Shown: positions 35,621 through 44,123 of the stretch, in pieces
How positions within the stretch are numbered: the first letter of the stretch is position 1
Layout: every line of letters begins with the position of its first letter
Source of the DNA: JBBQWR01 sp038210495
GTDB taxonomy: Bacteria; Planctomycetota; Planctomycetia; Pirellulales; DATAWG01
DNA length: 64,000 nt
Direction of reading: 5' to 3'
Assembly: GCA_038210495.1 (NCBI GenBank)
Contig: JBBQWR010000008.1
Coordinates: 70,655-134,654 of the forward strand
The notes under the pieces: model-generated
Database searches by the model: none
Seen by the model: only the letters and a program-made list of their open reading frames with translations
Told to the model about the DNA's origin: nothing
Made by a program: the position numbers and the translations under genes

Positions 35621-36668
35621 TCAGCGGCGAGGTTGACGCCTTGACTGGCGCGGTTGGCTGGAAGAACTGCGTGACTTGACCGATCGCGTCGATCAGTCGC
35701 CAAGCGGCGCTGTAGTGACCCGCGTCATACCAGCGGATCGTCGGTCGACCGAGCGATTGCCACAAGGCCTCGGTGCAGACCTTCGGGATCACTTCGTCGT
35801 GGCTCGCGTTGAGCATCAAGATCTCTCGGCCGCGGGCGCAGTCGCCATAGCTGCACGGATCGACCGTCTTCATCAGCGCCAGCAGCGTTTCGCGGGTGCC
35901 CCCGCCCGATTCCCAACGCCGTCGAGCCTCGGCCATGTGCGGCTCCGGCGAGTCCCAGAGCATTTGATGAATGCCTCCGCCGGCGAGCACGGGGCAAATC
36001 TTGTGAAACCGCGGCTCGGCCTCGCCCGCCAGCGCGGCGGTAATCCCGCCGAGGCTGATTCCAAAGATTCCCAGTTGCTCGCGATCGACTTCTTCCTGTG
36101 CGGCCAACCAAGCGGCGGCGTAGCGGATGTCTTTGACCGCCTGCGTCATGCCCTCCACCGTTTGTCGAGGATCGGCCGATACCATCCGCATCTTGCCGTC
36201 CGCCGGCCGGCGCGGTCCGTAATAGGGCATGATGACGAACATCGCCGCGACCCCTCGATGCGCCAGGGCCATCGCAAACGTGCGCGAGAGCGGGAAATCG
36301 CCTCCCAAGATATGCAGCACGACGCAGGCCGGATACTTGCCCGGCGCCTTCGGGCGATAGTATTCGCAGTGAACCGTATTATTCTCCGGATACGGCGTCT
36401 TGACCGGCGAAGGGAACGTCACCGTCGACCACGCGACATCGTCCGCCACGCCGGGCTGGGAAGTCTGCTCGAACGCAAACGTGCTGTCCGGCAATCGAAA
36501 TGGCGCCGGCACGAGGTCCGCTTCTTTGACTGCCGGCTCGAATTTGATTTCACCCCGGCGGATGCTGGGCTGAGCGGCCGCGGCGCTTTTCATGCTCCCC
36601 AGAGCTAGCAACGCCAGCATGGGGGGGAAAGCCAGACGACGCGAAACGTCAAATTGGGTTGCGGTCAT
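35610..36668 (-). CDS. Secreted alpha/beta hydrolase
   Basis: A 352-residue protein with a signal segment holding SRRLAFPPMLALLALGSM, possibly Tat-dependent. The core has HILGGDFPLSR near residue 118, nucleophile elbow GIFGISLGG near 202, aspartate in LMLNASHDEVIP near 295 and histidine in YDAGHYSA near 322, so the Ser-Asp-His triad is complete. It resembles planctomycete dienelactone/esterase-type proteins. The substrate is unknown and no neighbour helps. Confidence 0.88.
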   Translation of the reverse strand: MTATQFDVSRRLAFPPMLALLALGSMKSAAAAQPSIRRGEIKFEPAVKEADLVPAPFRLPDSTFAFEQTSQPGVADDVAWSTVTFPSPVKTPYPENNTVHCEYYRPKAPGKYPACVVLHILGGDFPLSRTFAMALAHRGVAAMFVIMPYYGPRRPADGKMRMVSADPRQTVEGMTQAVKDIRYAAAWLAAQEEVDREQLGIFGISLGGITAALAGEAEPRFHKICPVLAGGGIHQMLWDSPEPHMAEARRRWESGGGTRETLLALMKTVDPCSYGDCARGREILMLNASHDEVIPKVCTEALWQSLGRPTIRWYDAGHYSAAWRLIDAIGQVTQFFQPTAPVKASTSPLKRG

Positions 36669-36878
36669 AGGTTGCTAGATTCCGCCTGGTTTCTCGAACG
36701 ACTATCTTCCACGCGCGCCGACTGACATTGATTCCGGCCGCCATCGCCAGTATATACTCTCCGCGCATCGGCTGGGCCATACACGGTAGCGTTCGCGCCC
36801 ATTTCGTTATCGGCGACCGGCAGTTGCTTGCCTCTCATCGCCCCTTCAGTCCCCTTGGTTCCTACCCACCCGACGACT

Positions 36879-37946
36879 ATGAATGTATTGATCGTGCGAC
36901 TTAGCGCCATTGGCGATGCGGTTCACGGCTTGCCGGTGTTGTGCGCCTTGCGCGAATTTTTGCCGACGGCCCGCTTGACCTGGGTCGCGGAAGAGCGGGC
37001 GGCGGCGATTCTATCCGGCCACAAGGATCTGGATCGATTGATCGTCGTGCCCCGCCGGTGGTGGCGCAGCCCTTCGGCGATCTTAAAATTGCGGCGCGAA
37101 CTGCGGCAGTTTCCCCAAGAAGTGTCGATCGACTTGCAGGGGCTGACCAAGAGCGCCGCAGTCGCCCGGCTCTCCGGCGCCGATCTCCGCATCGGCTTCG
37201 CCAAGCCCGAAGGTCGCGAACTGAGCCGCTGGCTGAACAATCGGTTAATCAAAACGACGGCGGCTCACGTGGTCGACCGCTATTTGGAATTGCTCGAGCC
37301 GCTGGGAATCAGCCGTCCGCCCGTGCGATTCGACGTGCCTCGCCGACCCGCCGACGAAACGACGATCAGCAGCTTCATTCGTCAGCGCGGATTGGGGAGC
37401 GGTTTTGTCGTCCTCAATCCGGGCGCGGGCTGGCCCTCGAAGCGTTGGCCGACCGAGCGCTATGCCGCGGTGGCCCGCTACCTCGGGCAGCAGCGGCATC
37501 TGCAAACGGTCGTCGTCTGGGCCGGGGCGCAGGAACGGGCCTGGGCCGATCAGATCATCACAACCTCCGGCGGCGTGGCCCACATGGCGCCGCAGACGTC
37601 GCTCTCTGAACTCGGCGAACTGTGCCGCCGCGCAAGACTGTTCGTCGGCTCGGACACGGGCCCTTTGCACTTGGCCGCCGCCGTCGGCACGCAGTGCGTC
37701 GGCCTGTTTGGCCCAATGCCCGGCAGTCGGAACGGGCCCTACGGAGAAGGACACATCACGCTGCAAAAGATGTGTCTCGAAGGTTCCAGCCGCGCTCGCC
37801 GCACCGCCAGCGACGAATCGATGCGCGCGATCACCGTCGAAGATGTCACGACGGCCTGCGACCAAATTCTCGACCAGCAGTTAATCGACTGGTCCGCCGA
37901 CTGCATCCTGCCGTACTTCAGCGATCAGACCGCGGCCGCGGCGTAA
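36879..37946 (+). CDS. GT9-family glycosyltransferase (heptosyltransferase-like)
   Basis: A 355-residue protein with the GT-B fold of lipopolysaccharide heptosyltransferases. Family features: MNVLIVRLSAIGDAVHGLPV at the N-terminus, SIDLQGLTKSA near residue 86, PGAGWPSKRWP near 182 and LFVGSDTGPLHLAAAVGTQC near 262, with GLFGPMPGSRNGPYG after it. It likely transfers heptose or a related sugar from a nucleotide donor to lipid A core on the cytoplasmic face, consistent with lpxA in the same window. The start is ATG 36879. Confidence 0.93.
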   Translation: MNVLIVRLSAIGDAVHGLPVLCALREFLPTARLTWVAEERAAAILSGHKDLDRLIVVPRRWWRSPSAILKLRRELRQFPQEVSIDLQGLTKSAAVARLSGADLRIGFAKPEGRELSRWLNNRLIKTTAAHVVDRYLELLEPLGISRPPVRFDVPRRPADETTISSFIRQRGLGSGFVVLNPGAGWPSKRWPTERYAAVARYLGQQRHLQTVVVWAGAQERAWADQIITTSGGVAHMAPQTSLSELGELCRRARLFVGSDTGPLHLAAAVGTQCVGLFGPMPGSRNGPYGEGHITLQKMCLEGSSRARRTASDESMRAITVEDVTTACDQILDQQLIDWSADCILPYFSDQTAAAA

Positions 37947-37968
37947 CAGAGCCGCGCACGATGGTAAG
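37944..37968. repeat. Family H terminal-repeat end, left copy
   Basis: AACAGAGCCGCGCACGATGG followed by TAAG, touching the stop codon of the GT9 gene. A reversed relative lies at 38456-38481, and related ends form the element at 41878-42056. Confidence 0.6.
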
Positions 37969-38002
37969 GGCTGAGCTGCGCTACATCGGCGGCGACGACC
38001 GA

Positions 38003-38234
38003 TTAGGCCATCCGACGTTCTGCTTCGCCGACGACTTCGCTTACGCTTTCGTGGTCGAAAAGCGTGGGGACGCCCGCTGCACTCAAATAGACGGCAACGC
38101 CCCCCCCGCGTGATCAAGGCTTCAGGGTGGTCCACGTCGAAATGCTCGCCGCTGACGAAGCGAACTAAAAACGACCGAAAGGGTCGGCGTCGTTGGTACG
38201 CTTGTAGCGACTTGTCGAATTGTTCGGTCGTCAT
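38003..38234 (-). pseudogene. Small conserved protein with a frameshift in an 8-G run
   Basis: From ATG 38234 the frame reads MTTEQFDKSLQAYQRRRPFR, then SFLVRFVSGEHFDVDHPEAL and ITRGG, then turns arginine-rich at the G8 run (38100-38107, C on the plus strand). With seven G instead of eight the frame continues VAVYLSAAGVPTLFDHESV and ends at TAA 38003-38005, giving 76 residues. That is the size and pattern of a small lineage family starting MTxEQFxK. Either a real frameshift or a homopolymer error. It lies between the two family H repeat ends. Confidence 0.7.
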
Positions 38235-38347
38235 GAGTGTATTATATTACAGTTAAATCGATCTCCCCAAAGAGAAAGTTCGCCCTTCACTCGAAATCGG
38301 TTTTTGGGTCAAGCGATTGGTTGGGCGGCGCGGCCGTTCAATGAAAA

Positions 38348-38371
38348 TAGCCGCGACTCTCGTCGCGGCTA
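38348..38371 (-). terminator. Terminator for the superoxide dismutase gene
   Basis: A perfect 10-base stem, TAGCCGCGAC and GTCGCGGCTA, with a four-base loop; on the minus strand it is followed by TTTTC. Lies about 120 bases after the sod stop codon. Confidence 0.6.
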
Positions 38372-38455
38372 GGATTGCGATCACTCGAGTTTTTTTCGCG
38401 CGAGAACCTCGTTAGTGAATTGTTGGGAGCCGCCCCTTAACACGACCATCCACCG

Positions 38456-38481
38456 CTTACTTTGTGCACGGCTCTGTGTTA
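38456..38481. repeat. Family H terminal-repeat end, right copy
   Basis: CTTACTTTGTGCACGGCTCT then GTGTTA, the reverse complement of the 37944-37968 end with about five differences. Together they bracket about 540 bases holding the broken small gene. Confidence 0.55.
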
Positions 38482-38493
38482 TGCACACGGCGA

Positions 38494-39108
38494 CTACTTG
38501 TGGGCGTGAGCGAATCTTTGGCCGACGGCGTCCCAGTCGATCACGTTGTAAAACGCCGCGACGTATTCTGCCCGGCGGTTCTGATACTTCAAATAATAGG
38601 CGTGTTCCCAAATGTCGACGCCTAAGATCGGTGCGTTGCCTTCCATAATCGGGCTGTCTTGATTGGGCATCTTGCCGACAACCAACTTGCCCGTCTTGTG
38701 ATCGACATATAACCAAGCCCAGCCGCTGCCGAACTGCGTCATGGCCGCCTGGGTAAACGCCTCGCTGAATTTCTCGAAACCGCCCAGATCGGCGGTGATG
38801 GCATCGGCCAGCTTTCCGCTCGGCTTGCCACCCTTTTTCGGCCCGATCGTGACCCAGAACATCGAATGATTGGCGTGGCCGCCGCCGTTGTTGCGGACCG
38901 TCGTGCGAATCTTCTCGGGCACGCTATCGAGCTTGGCGATGAGCTGCTCGACCGGCAGGCTTGCCAACTCGCTGCCTTCGAGCGCCTTGTTCAAATTGGT
39001 GACATACGCCCCGTGATGCTTGTCGTGATGGATCTCCATCGTCTTGGCATCGACATACGGTTCCAGCGCGTCGAAAGCATAAGGAAGGGGGGGAACGGTG
39101 TAGGCCAT
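38494..39108 (-). CDS. Superoxide dismutase, Mn/Fe type
   Basis: A 204-residue cytosolic enzyme converting superoxide to oxygen and peroxide. Metal ligands are visible: the first histidine in EIHHDKHH near residue 28, the second in GGGHANHSMFW near 78, and Asp/His in DIWEHAYYLKYQNRR near 164. GGGHANHS and FGSGWAWL suggest manganese or cambialistic type, but metal use cannot be decided from sequence. No signal peptide. Confidence 0.96.
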   Translation of the reverse strand: MAYTVPPLPYAFDALEPYVDAKTMEIHHDKHHGAYVTNLNKALEGSELASLPVEQLIAKLDSVPEKIRTTVRNNGGGHANHSMFWVTIGPKKGGKPSGKLADAITADLGGFEKFSEAFTQAAMTQFGSGWAWLYVDHKTGKLVVGKMPNQDSPIMEGNAPILGVDIWEHAYYLKYQNRRAEYVAAFYNVIDWDAVGQRFAHAHK

Positions 39109-39265
39109 GGCTGCTGTCCTCCTGTCGCCGGGGTGGGTGTGAAAGAAAGGGGACAGGCGCGGCAGGCGAGAGGCGGCAAAACGAGGCCGAGGCGGGCGGG
39201 GCCGATCCCCTATCTTTCCTCGCGCAGTCTACCGAATGGGCTTGTCGGTGACAACCGGCTGGAGC

Positions 39266-39359
39266 GGGTGGTGAGTGGTGAGTAAGCATACGAAACGAGG
39301 CGTGGGCAAACTTGGCGGCTGTAAGCCGCTTCGTCTCTCGCCACTCACCACTCGCCACG
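39266..39359. repeat. Family G inverted repeat
   Basis: GGGTGGTGAGTGGTGAG at 39266-39282 pairs with the CTCACCACTCGCCACG part of 39335-39359; a GGCGGCTGTAAGCCGC hairpin lies between. Related motifs are near 24894, 29017-29190, 30325 and 45355. Confidence 0.6.
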
Positions 39360-39371
39360 ATCCCCCGCCCC

Positions 39372-41678
39372 CTAGCGATCGTCAACCTTCTTCAACGCCC
39401 ACGGCAACAGCATGTGCGATGCCCGTTGGAATACGCTGTCGTCGGTTTGCGAGTAATCCTCGGCCGCCATCAGATAAGAACGCAAGCTGCTCAATAGCTG
39501 CCTAGCCCTGGCTACGGCGTCGGCGCGGCGGCGATCTCGACTACGACGCGGCCGCGCGACGACTCGAATTTTGGTCCGCGTAATGGACGGCGCCGAAACG
39601 GCCGCCGAGGTGTTGTTCGTCGGTTCCGCGCGGCTGCGCTCCTCGGCAAACGCAAGTTCCAAAACCAGGGCGATGGGCCGGTCGGATGTCCGCCGATACA
39701 AGGGACCTGCGTCGCCCTGAACGTGCATCACGATTTGGTTGTCCTCGATCGAATGGACGTGGGCCGCGTGATCGGCGATGAACCCGCGCAGCTTTTCGAT
39801 CGCCACCTTGATCGGAACCGTTGTCACCAGATTTTGCTCGAGCACGGGTTCGGTCAGCGCGGCCTGCCAGATTTTCCACCAGGGCCGGGCCTTGTCTCGC
39901 TGGCTATCGGTCTTGCCCGCTCCGAGTTGCACGACCATGTTGCGGCCCGATTCCTTGGCCATCAACAGCGCGCGGTCGGCTCGATTGAGCATGATCTCCG
40001 GCGTGTCGCCGGGCTGTGTTTGCGTGATTCCGAAGCTGGCCGAAACGGGCTGGCCGCCGCACATCGGCTGGGGCAACTCGGCGAACGCCCGGCGAATCTT
40101 CTCGGCCCGTTCGAAGCCGGTCGCGATCCCGCAATCCGCGCACAGCATCACGAATTCCTCGCCGCCGTAGCGGGCCACGAGATCGCCCGAGCGGCAGCAG
40201 GACTTCAGCAATTGAGCGAAGCTCTTGATCACTTCATCGCCGGCCGGATGGCCATACGTATCGTTGACCCGCTTGAATCGATCGATGTCGCAGATGATCA
40301 GGCTGCAGGGCAGCCCGCGTTGCGTGTGCGTTTCGACGAACAGTCCATGCACGCGGTCGAACTCGGCTCGATTGGCGACCTGCGTGAGCGGATCGCGGAT
40401 CGCCTTCTCGTGCAGCCGCTGACAACGCTCTTCCAGCGAAGCCTCGGGCGACGCATCGTGCAGCAGCAGGGTCACGCCATGAACGGTTCCCTGGGCCGTG
40501 ACGACCGGCATGAGATGGGCGTCGATCGTGACTTCATGGCCGCTGCGACCTCGAATGCTGGCTCGGATCAGCGATTGCACGCCGGATTGCAGCGCGTGGG
40601 CCACCGGACATTCTTCATTGTGAAACAGAATCCCCTTTTCATCCCGCATCTCCAGCATCGACGGCTGAAAGTGCCGATTGCAAATCGCAGTCGACTCGAT
40701 TCCCGTCAGCCGTTCGGCGCCGTGATTCCAGAGCGTGACCTGCAAGTTGTTGTCCAGGAACACAACCGCGTCGTACATGTTGTCGAGCAGCTTTTTCTGG
40801 AACAGCGAATCGGCCACGAGCGGCGTTTGGTCGGCGAAACTATGCGAGAGTTGCCAGCCCGATGTGACGGAAGTCGACGGCGATTCGAGTTCTTGAAGCC
40901 ATTCGGCCGCCATCCGGCTTTGCAAATGCTCGAGATCGCTTTCGCGCATTTCGGCGAAACCGCGCACCAATCGCGGATCGAACTGCTTGCCGGCGAATTC
41001 GAACAGTTGCTGCACGGCCCGTTCGTGCGACAAGGCAGGCCGATAGATCTGTCCGCAGGTCATCGCGTCGAAGGCGTCCATGATCGCGATCAGCCGAGCC
41101 CCGAGCGGCAGATTCTCGCCGACGAGGTTGCTATAGGGTCGGCTGCCGTCGTACCAAGACGATGAATTTTGCGCAAGGCTCAGCACGAGCGGCGATGCAC
41201 AGCAGGCCGTCAGAATCTCGATCGTCATCTGACGATACCGATCCATGAGCAGCAGCTCTTCGTTGGTGAGCGGGCCCGGCTTGAGCAGCACGCGATCGGG
41301 GACGCCGAGCTTGCCAACGTCGTGAAGCAGCGCGGCGACTTCGATCGCCTCGCGCTCTTCGCGGGGCATTTGCAACGCGGTGGCCCAGGCCGAGCAGCCC
41401 AGCGCCACGCGGAGCGAGTGACTGGCCGTGGGGGCGTGTTTGCAGCGCAGGGCGACGAACAGGCTGCTCGCCACGCCCAGCCGCACCTGCACCAGGCAAT
41501 TTTCGAGGGTCTGGTTGGCCGAAGACCCCGAGCCCGCGAGCCGGCGCTTCGCTCCACTCTGTTGCCAATTTTCCAATAGCGATGTGAGTTCGGCATAGCG
41601 CTGCTCGCCCATCTCATTGGCTAGCGAAGGCCCAGTGGCAGACGGCGTGGCGATTTCTAATTGCTGCGAGTCGATCAT
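39372..41678 (-). CDS. Diguanylate cyclase with PAS and degenerate HD-GYP region
   Basis: About 768 residues (ATG 41678). Residues 60-230 follow the HD-GYP layout (SHSLRVALG, LLHDVGKLGVPDRVLLKPGP, and later NLPLGARLIAIMDAFDAMTC), but the second and third metal positions are altered: HH-E-x-DG-x-GYP reads NSSSWYDGSRPYS. Residues 290-400 are a PAS domain and 430-600 a GGDEF domain with active site RYGGEEF and inhibitory site RSGD five residues before it, so it should make c-di-GMP and be feedback regulated. No membrane helix; probably cytosolic. Confidence 0.93.
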   Translation of the reverse strand: MIDSQQLEIATPSATGPSLANEMGEQRYAELTSLLENWQQSGAKRRLAGSGSSANQTLENCLVQVRLGVASSLFVALRCKHAPTASHSLRVALGCSAWATALQMPREEREAIEVAALLHDVGKLGVPDRVLLKPGPLTNEELLLMDRYRQMTIEILTACCASPLVLSLAQNSSSWYDGSRPYSNLVGENLPLGARLIAIMDAFDAMTCGQIYRPALSHERAVQQLFEFAGKQFDPRLVRGFAEMRESDLEHLQSRMAAEWLQELESPSTSVTSGWQLSHSFADQTPLVADSLFQKKLLDNMYDAVVFLDNNLQVTLWNHGAERLTGIESTAICNRHFQPSMLEMRDEKGILFHNEECPVAHALQSGVQSLIRASIRGRSGHEVTIDAHLMPVVTAQGTVHGVTLLLHDASPEASLEERCQRLHEKAIRDPLTQVANRAEFDRVHGLFVETHTQRGLPCSLIICDIDRFKRVNDTYGHPAGDEVIKSFAQLLKSCCRSGDLVARYGGEEFVMLCADCGIATGFERAEKIRRAFAELPQPMCGGQPVSASFGITQTQPGDTPEIMLNRADRALLMAKESGRNMVVQLGAGKTDSQRDKARPWWKIWQAALTEPVLEQNLVTTVPIKVAIEKLRGFIADHAAHVHSIEDNQIVMHVQGDAGPLYRRTSDRPIALVLELAFAEERSRAEPTNNTSAAVSAPSITRTKIRVVARPRRSRDRRRADAVARARQLLSSLRSYLMAAEDYSQTDDSVFQRASHMLLPWALKKVDDR

Positions 41679-42141
41679 GGGCAAGGCAAGGAAAAATTGT
41701 CGGGGTGAGAAACCCAAGCGGCCATCATCGCCGCCACTGTGGAATTCGGAGGCCGATCCTCACTGGAAAAGCTACGTCGCTGCCAATCGGCGTGCAAATT
41801 CGACCCAAGATGCGGAATTGCCCATTGGGTCGAAACGGGGCGAACGATCCGAACTTACCGCTCATGACGATTGGAACGCGCCCCCTGAAGCCGCGCACGA
41901 AGTAAGCGCGTGTGATCGTCAAGTAACTCAACAGTTCAAAATCCATTGTTTCGGCGTGAGTGGCAGGCGATTAGTCGGATAAGCTCGACGACTGCCGTAT
42001 CCCAGCGATTGCTCGGTAGCCCCGACGCTTATTTCGTGCGCGGCTCTAGGGGGCGCTTCAAGCGAGGCTCTCGGCGTCGCTGCATAGGCTCCGCACGAGG
42101 CCGCTATACCCCCGGCGGACCGCCTGCTAACATTTCCAGAT
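41679..42141. other. Divergent region upstream of the GGDEF gene and ptsI
   Basis: About 460 bases carrying a family H element (41878-42056) between the two genes; promoters must lie on its flanks or within it. No clear -35/-10 pair is visible. Confidence 0.4.
41878..42056. mobile_element. MITE-like element, family H
   Basis: A 179-base element with 31-base terminal inverted repeats: 41878-41908 starts GCGCCCCCTGA and contains AGCCGCGCACGAAGTAAGCG; 42026-42056 is its reverse complement with about three differences. No ORF inside and no target duplication seen. Related ends lie at 37944 and 38456. Confidence 0.75.
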
Positions 42142-43893
42142 ATGCGAAAGGGAATCGGGGTATCGCCGGGCGTGGCCGTTGGAACGGCGTATTGCATTCA
42201 CGAGATTTTCGTGAACCCCAACACGCGTCAATTGGCCGCCGATCAGGTGTTTCCCGAGTTGGCCCGATACGAAGCCGCTCGCGACGCGGCGGCCACCGAT
42301 TTGCGCTCGCTCTACACGAAGGTCGCTAGCCAAGTCGGCAAGCACGAGGCGGCCATCCTTCAGGCCCACGAGTCGATCCTCCGCGATCCGGCCTTCAACG
42401 AAAAGATTCGACACTGGATCGTCGATCGCCGGCAAACCGCGCCCTATGCGCTCGACCAGGTGCTCCGCGAGTACACCAAACTGTTCGCTCGCACCAAAGA
42501 TCAGTACCTTCGCGAGCGGATGGCCGACGTTCGCGACGTCGTCGTGCGAATCAGCGGCCACTTGTCCGAAGTGCTCAACAGTCCCGTCGACGAAACGAGC
42601 GGGCCGTTGATCCTAGTCGCCGACGAACTGCTGCCCTCGCACGTCGTGTTCCTCGGGACTCGCGAAGTGGCTGGCATCGCGACCCAGGCCGGCGGGCAAA
42701 CATCGCACGCCGCCATCTTGGCTCGCAGTCGCGGCATTCCCGCCGTCTCGGGAGTGCGAGGGCTACTGAAATTGATCAAGAACGGCGACCTGGTCGTCAT
42801 CGACGGCCGCGAAGGCGCAGTCGAGATCAATCCCAACTCGCAGGTCGAAAGCGCTTATCGCAAATTACAGCGAGAATTTTTCGATCTGAAGGACCATCTG
42901 GCCGCGAACCGTGACCTACCGGCGATCACCGCCGACGGCGTAAAGGTCGAGCTCTTGGCCAATATCAACAGCCTCAGCGACACGCGGGCGGCCACCGCGA
43001 TGGGCGCCGCGGGCATTGGCCTGTATCGCACCGAATATCTGTTTCTGACGCATCCCGACGTGCCCAACGAAGACGAGCAGTGCGCGAACTATAAAAAAGT
43101 CATCGCCGGCAGTCCCAATAACCGAATCACGATTCGCACGCTCGATCTGGGCGGCGACAAAACGATTCCCTACCTGGGCCACGATCGCGAGGCCAATCCG
43201 TTCATGGGTTGGCGGTCCATTCGTCTGTCGTTCGAGCACCCGGAATTTTTTGCCACGCAAATTCGGGCCGTGCTGTGCGCCGCCGCCGGTAAGAAAAAAG
43301 ATGTCCGGCTCATGTTCCCGATGATTACGACGCTCGAAGAGATTCGCAAAGTGCGCGGGATGGTGGCCAAAGTCAAACGGGATTTGGATCGGGATCATAA
43401 GCCGTATGGCAAAGTGCCGATCGGCCTAATGGTCGAAGTGCCGGCCGCCGCGATTTGCATCGACTCGATGCTGCCGGAGGTCGATTTCGTGTCGATCGGA
43501 TCGAACGACTTGGTTCAGTACCTTATGGCCGCGGATCGCGATAATCCGCGGGTCAGCCATTTGTGCCAACCGCTCAGCCCGGCGGTGCTCAAAGTGCTCG
43601 CGGCGACGATCAAGGCGTGCGTGGCGGCCGGCAAACCTTGCACGCTGTGCGGCGAGATGGCCGGCGCCCCGCGAGCGTTCGTGCTCCTGCTGGGCATGGG
43701 CCTGCGGAGCTTCAGCATGAGCCCGGCGTTCATTCCGTCGATCAAAGAATTGACGAGTCACCTGACGATCGAGCGCGCCGAGCAGATCGTTCAGCGGACG
43801 ATGAAACTGCGAACGACCTCGGAGGTGAAGCGGTACCTCTGCGATCAGGTGACGCAATTGGCGCCGAATCTTAAGCTGCTCGATACCGCCTAG
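42142..43893 (+). CDS. ptsI: Phosphoenolpyruvate-protein phosphotransferase (PTS enzyme I)
   Basis: A 583-residue cytosolic enzyme that takes phosphate from PEP on a histidine and passes it to HPr. The N-terminal domain binds HPr; the active-site histidine is in GGQTSHAAILARSRGIP near residue 190. The PEP-binding barrel shows GIGLYRTEYLFL near 294, DLGGDKTIP near 337, MVEVPAAAI near 432 and SIGSNDLVQYLMAADRDNPR near 453, and the catalytic cysteine is in TLCGEMAG near 505. No HPr, EIIA or sugar EII gene is adjacent. The ribosome binding site is weak. Confidence 0.96.
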   Translation: MRKGIGVSPGVAVGTAYCIHEIFVNPNTRQLAADQVFPELARYEAARDAAATDLRSLYTKVASQVGKHEAAILQAHESILRDPAFNEKIRHWIVDRRQTAPYALDQVLREYTKLFARTKDQYLRERMADVRDVVVRISGHLSEVLNSPVDETSGPLILVADELLPSHVVFLGTREVAGIATQAGGQTSHAAILARSRGIPAVSGVRGLLKLIKNGDLVVIDGREGAVEINPNSQVESAYRKLQREFFDLKDHLAANRDLPAITADGVKVELLANINSLSDTRAATAMGAAGIGLYRTEYLFLTHPDVPNEDEQCANYKKVIAGSPNNRITIRTLDLGGDKTIPYLGHDREANPFMGWRSIRLSFEHPEFFATQIRAVLCAAAGKKKDVRLMFPMITTLEEIRKVRGMVAKVKRDLDRDHKPYGKVPIGLMVEVPAAAICIDSMLPEVDFVSIGSNDLVQYLMAADRDNPRVSHLCQPLSPAVLKVLAATIKACVAAGKPCTLCGEMAGAPRAFVLLLGMGLRSFSMSPAFIPSIKELTSHLTIERAEQIVQRTMKLRTTSEVKRYLCDQVTQLAPNLKLLDTA

Positions 43894-44054
43894 GCGAGCG
43901 GGGCGGCGCTAGCCCCCTGTCCGTGAGCTCAAATCAGCAGGGGCGCCCATTACCAACGTTGATTTTGGAAACCACGCTTGCGGCTGCGCCGATTGTGCGG
44001 CGCGAGCTCTTCTCTGCTTAAAAACGCACCTCAGGGACTAACGCCCCCCGCTCG
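43893..44054. mobile_element. MITE-like element, family B (second copy)
   Basis: Left end 43893-43922 begins GGCGAGCGGGGCGGCGCTAG and ends CCCCCTGTCC, overlapping the ptsI stop codon by one base; right end 44034-44054 reads GGGACTAACGCCCCCCGCTC. The inside differs from the 6989 copy apart from a similar TTAAAAA-C/G motif before the right end. Confidence 0.65.
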
Positions 44055-44123
44055 GGATTTGCTAAAACGGTGAGGTTGCCACGCTAAATTTCCATCACCT
44101 GCGATTCGAGGAGCACTTCTGTC

